NCBI RefSeq assembly: GCF_000292525.1
Contig: NZ_AEYF01000026.1
Span: 62,001-126,000 of the forward strand
DNA length: 64,000 bases
Direction: 5' to 3'
Source of the DNA: Rhizobium sp. CCGE 510
GTDB taxonomy: Bacteria > Pseudomonadota > Alphaproteobacteria > Rhizobiales > Rhizobiaceae
Shown here piece by piece: positions 63,332-64,000 of this stretch. Made by a program: the position numbers and the translations under genes. A model generated the notes under the pieces. The model did not search any database. It saw only the letters and a list, made by a program, of their open reading frames with translations, and had not been told where the DNA came from. Position 1 is the first letter of the stretch. The number at the start of each line of letters is the position of its first letter.

Positions 63332-64000
63332 GCCGGTCTCCCGCCCATGACGCGGTCGACGATCTTTGCCGCAACCCCGACGATCGCGACCAGGATGCCG
63401 GCCAGCAGCGATCCGGCGACGAGAGCGGCCCAGATATCGATGGTCTGGCTGTAATACGAGCCGGCAAGCAGCTTCGAGCCGATGCCGGCAACGGCACCGG
63501 TCGGCAGTTCGCCGACGATGGCGCCGACGAGGCTGGCGGCGATCGCCACTTTCATCGAGGTGAACAGGAAAGGGATCGAGGCCGGAACCCGCAACTTCCA
63601 GAACGTTTGCATCGGGCTGGCATAATAGGTGCGCATCAGGTCGAGATGCATGATTTCAGGCGAACGTAAGCCTTTCACCATGCCGACGGCGACGGGGAAG
63701 AAGGAGAGGTAGGTGGAGATCAGCGCCTTGGAGACGAGACGGGAGGCGTCGGAATCGAGGTTCAACAGATGTGCGAGCGCATTGTCGCCGGTCAGCACAT
63801 TGTAGGAGATGATGACGATCATCGGCGCGATGGCGAGGATCGGTATGGTCTGGCTCGCCACCAGCCAGGGCATCAGCGAGCGGTCCATGGCGCGGTTATG
63901 TACGATCAGCACGGCAAGAAGGATGCCGAGCAACATGCCGAAACCGAAGCCGAGCAGGGTCGAGGAGAGCGTCACCCAGCTATGATAGACAAGGCTGCGA
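63328..64000 (-). CDS. ABC transporter permease, 5' truncated by the window edge
   Basis: The minus-strand frame stays open to the right edge (upstream codons read RSLVYHSWVTLSSTLLGFGF), so the true start is outside; a GTG at 63975 is internal. About 224 residues are visible. EAA loop YYASPMQTFWKLRVPASIPF near the middle and a permease fold with at least five helices. It belongs to the same SsuC/TauC-like class as its neighbour, and the two probably form a heterodimer. The ATPase gene is expected upstream, beyond the window. Confidence 0.9.
   Translation of the reverse strand, partial: RSLVYHSWVTLSSTLLGFGFGMLLGILLAVLIVHNRAMDRSLMPWLVASQTIPILAIAPMIVIISYNVLTGDNALAHLLNLDSDASRLVSKALISTYLSFFPVAVGMVKGLRSPEIMHLDLMRTYYASPMQTFWKLRVPASIPFLFTSMKVAIAASLVGAIVGELPTGAVAGIGSKLLAGSYYSQTIDIWAALVAGSLLAGILVAIVGVAAKIVDRVMGGRPA

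Overview
The window reads as chromosomal DNA of a fast-growing rhizobium, most likely the Rhizobium leguminosarum / R. etli group. The grounds are high-GC coding sequence, an alphaproteobacterial cell-cycle set (ctrA, chpT, sciP), an RpoH1-type sigma factor, a pssB-pssA exopolysaccharide pair, a complete Bra/Liv amino-acid ABC transporter, and rhizobial intergenic palindromes. No insertion sequence, phage, CRISPR array, rRNA or tRNA gene was seen. Species assignment is inference from gene content and remembered families; no search was run.

Layout. 1-4.5 kb: an RND efflux adaptor (cut by the window edge) and its HAE1-type pump. 4.6-7.3 kb: a beta-hydroxyacid dehydrogenase translationally coupled to an IlvD/Edd-family sugar-acid dehydratase. 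7.4-11.4 kb: a PAS-GGDEF-EAL protein, a GNAT acetyltransferase and a frameshifted EamA transporter. 11.6-19.1 kb: housekeeping genes (purA, a large membrane-anchored acidic protein, rpoH, rluD, a SpoU-type RNA methyltransferase). 19.1-25.5 kb: a coiled-coil membrane protein, a DUF1134 protein, and a cell-cycle neighbourhood of chpT, a small receiver protein, ctrA, a FliJ-like protein and sciP, with GANTC and CtrA-like motifs in the leaders. 25.5-28.8 kb: about 1 kb of apparently gene-free DNA, then pssA and pssB separated by about 730 bp. 29.4-34.9 kb: braDEFG, a small membrane protein and braC. 35.0-39.3 kb: a convergent two-component pair, an NCS1-permease/hybrid histidine kinase fusion and a LuxR-type regulator. 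39.5-41.4 kb: a secreted PAP2 phosphatase carrying an autotransporter-type beta repeat.

41.6-56.1 kb is one long urea utilisation region: urtABCDE (urea ABC importer), then ureD, ureA, a DUF1272 protein, ureB, a DUF1311 protein, a sialyltransferase-like protein, ureC, a TIGR02117 'urease region' protein, a diguanylate cyclase gene, ureE, ureF and ureG. Import, hydrolysis and nickel-dependent activation are thus encoded together, with several poorly understood proteins inside. 56.2-60.8 kb holds a second RND pump with its adaptor on the minus strand. 61.2-64 kb holds an NMT1/THI5-type ABC importer (binding protein, two permeases), cut by the right edge.

Most unusual items: the permease-kinase fusion with an eight-cysteine module next to the urea genes; the GT29-like protein between ureB and ureC; motif clusters upstream of ctrA, sciP and a GGDEF gene; a repeat element that supplies the stop codon of the FliJ-like gene; and the frameshift in the EamA transporter.
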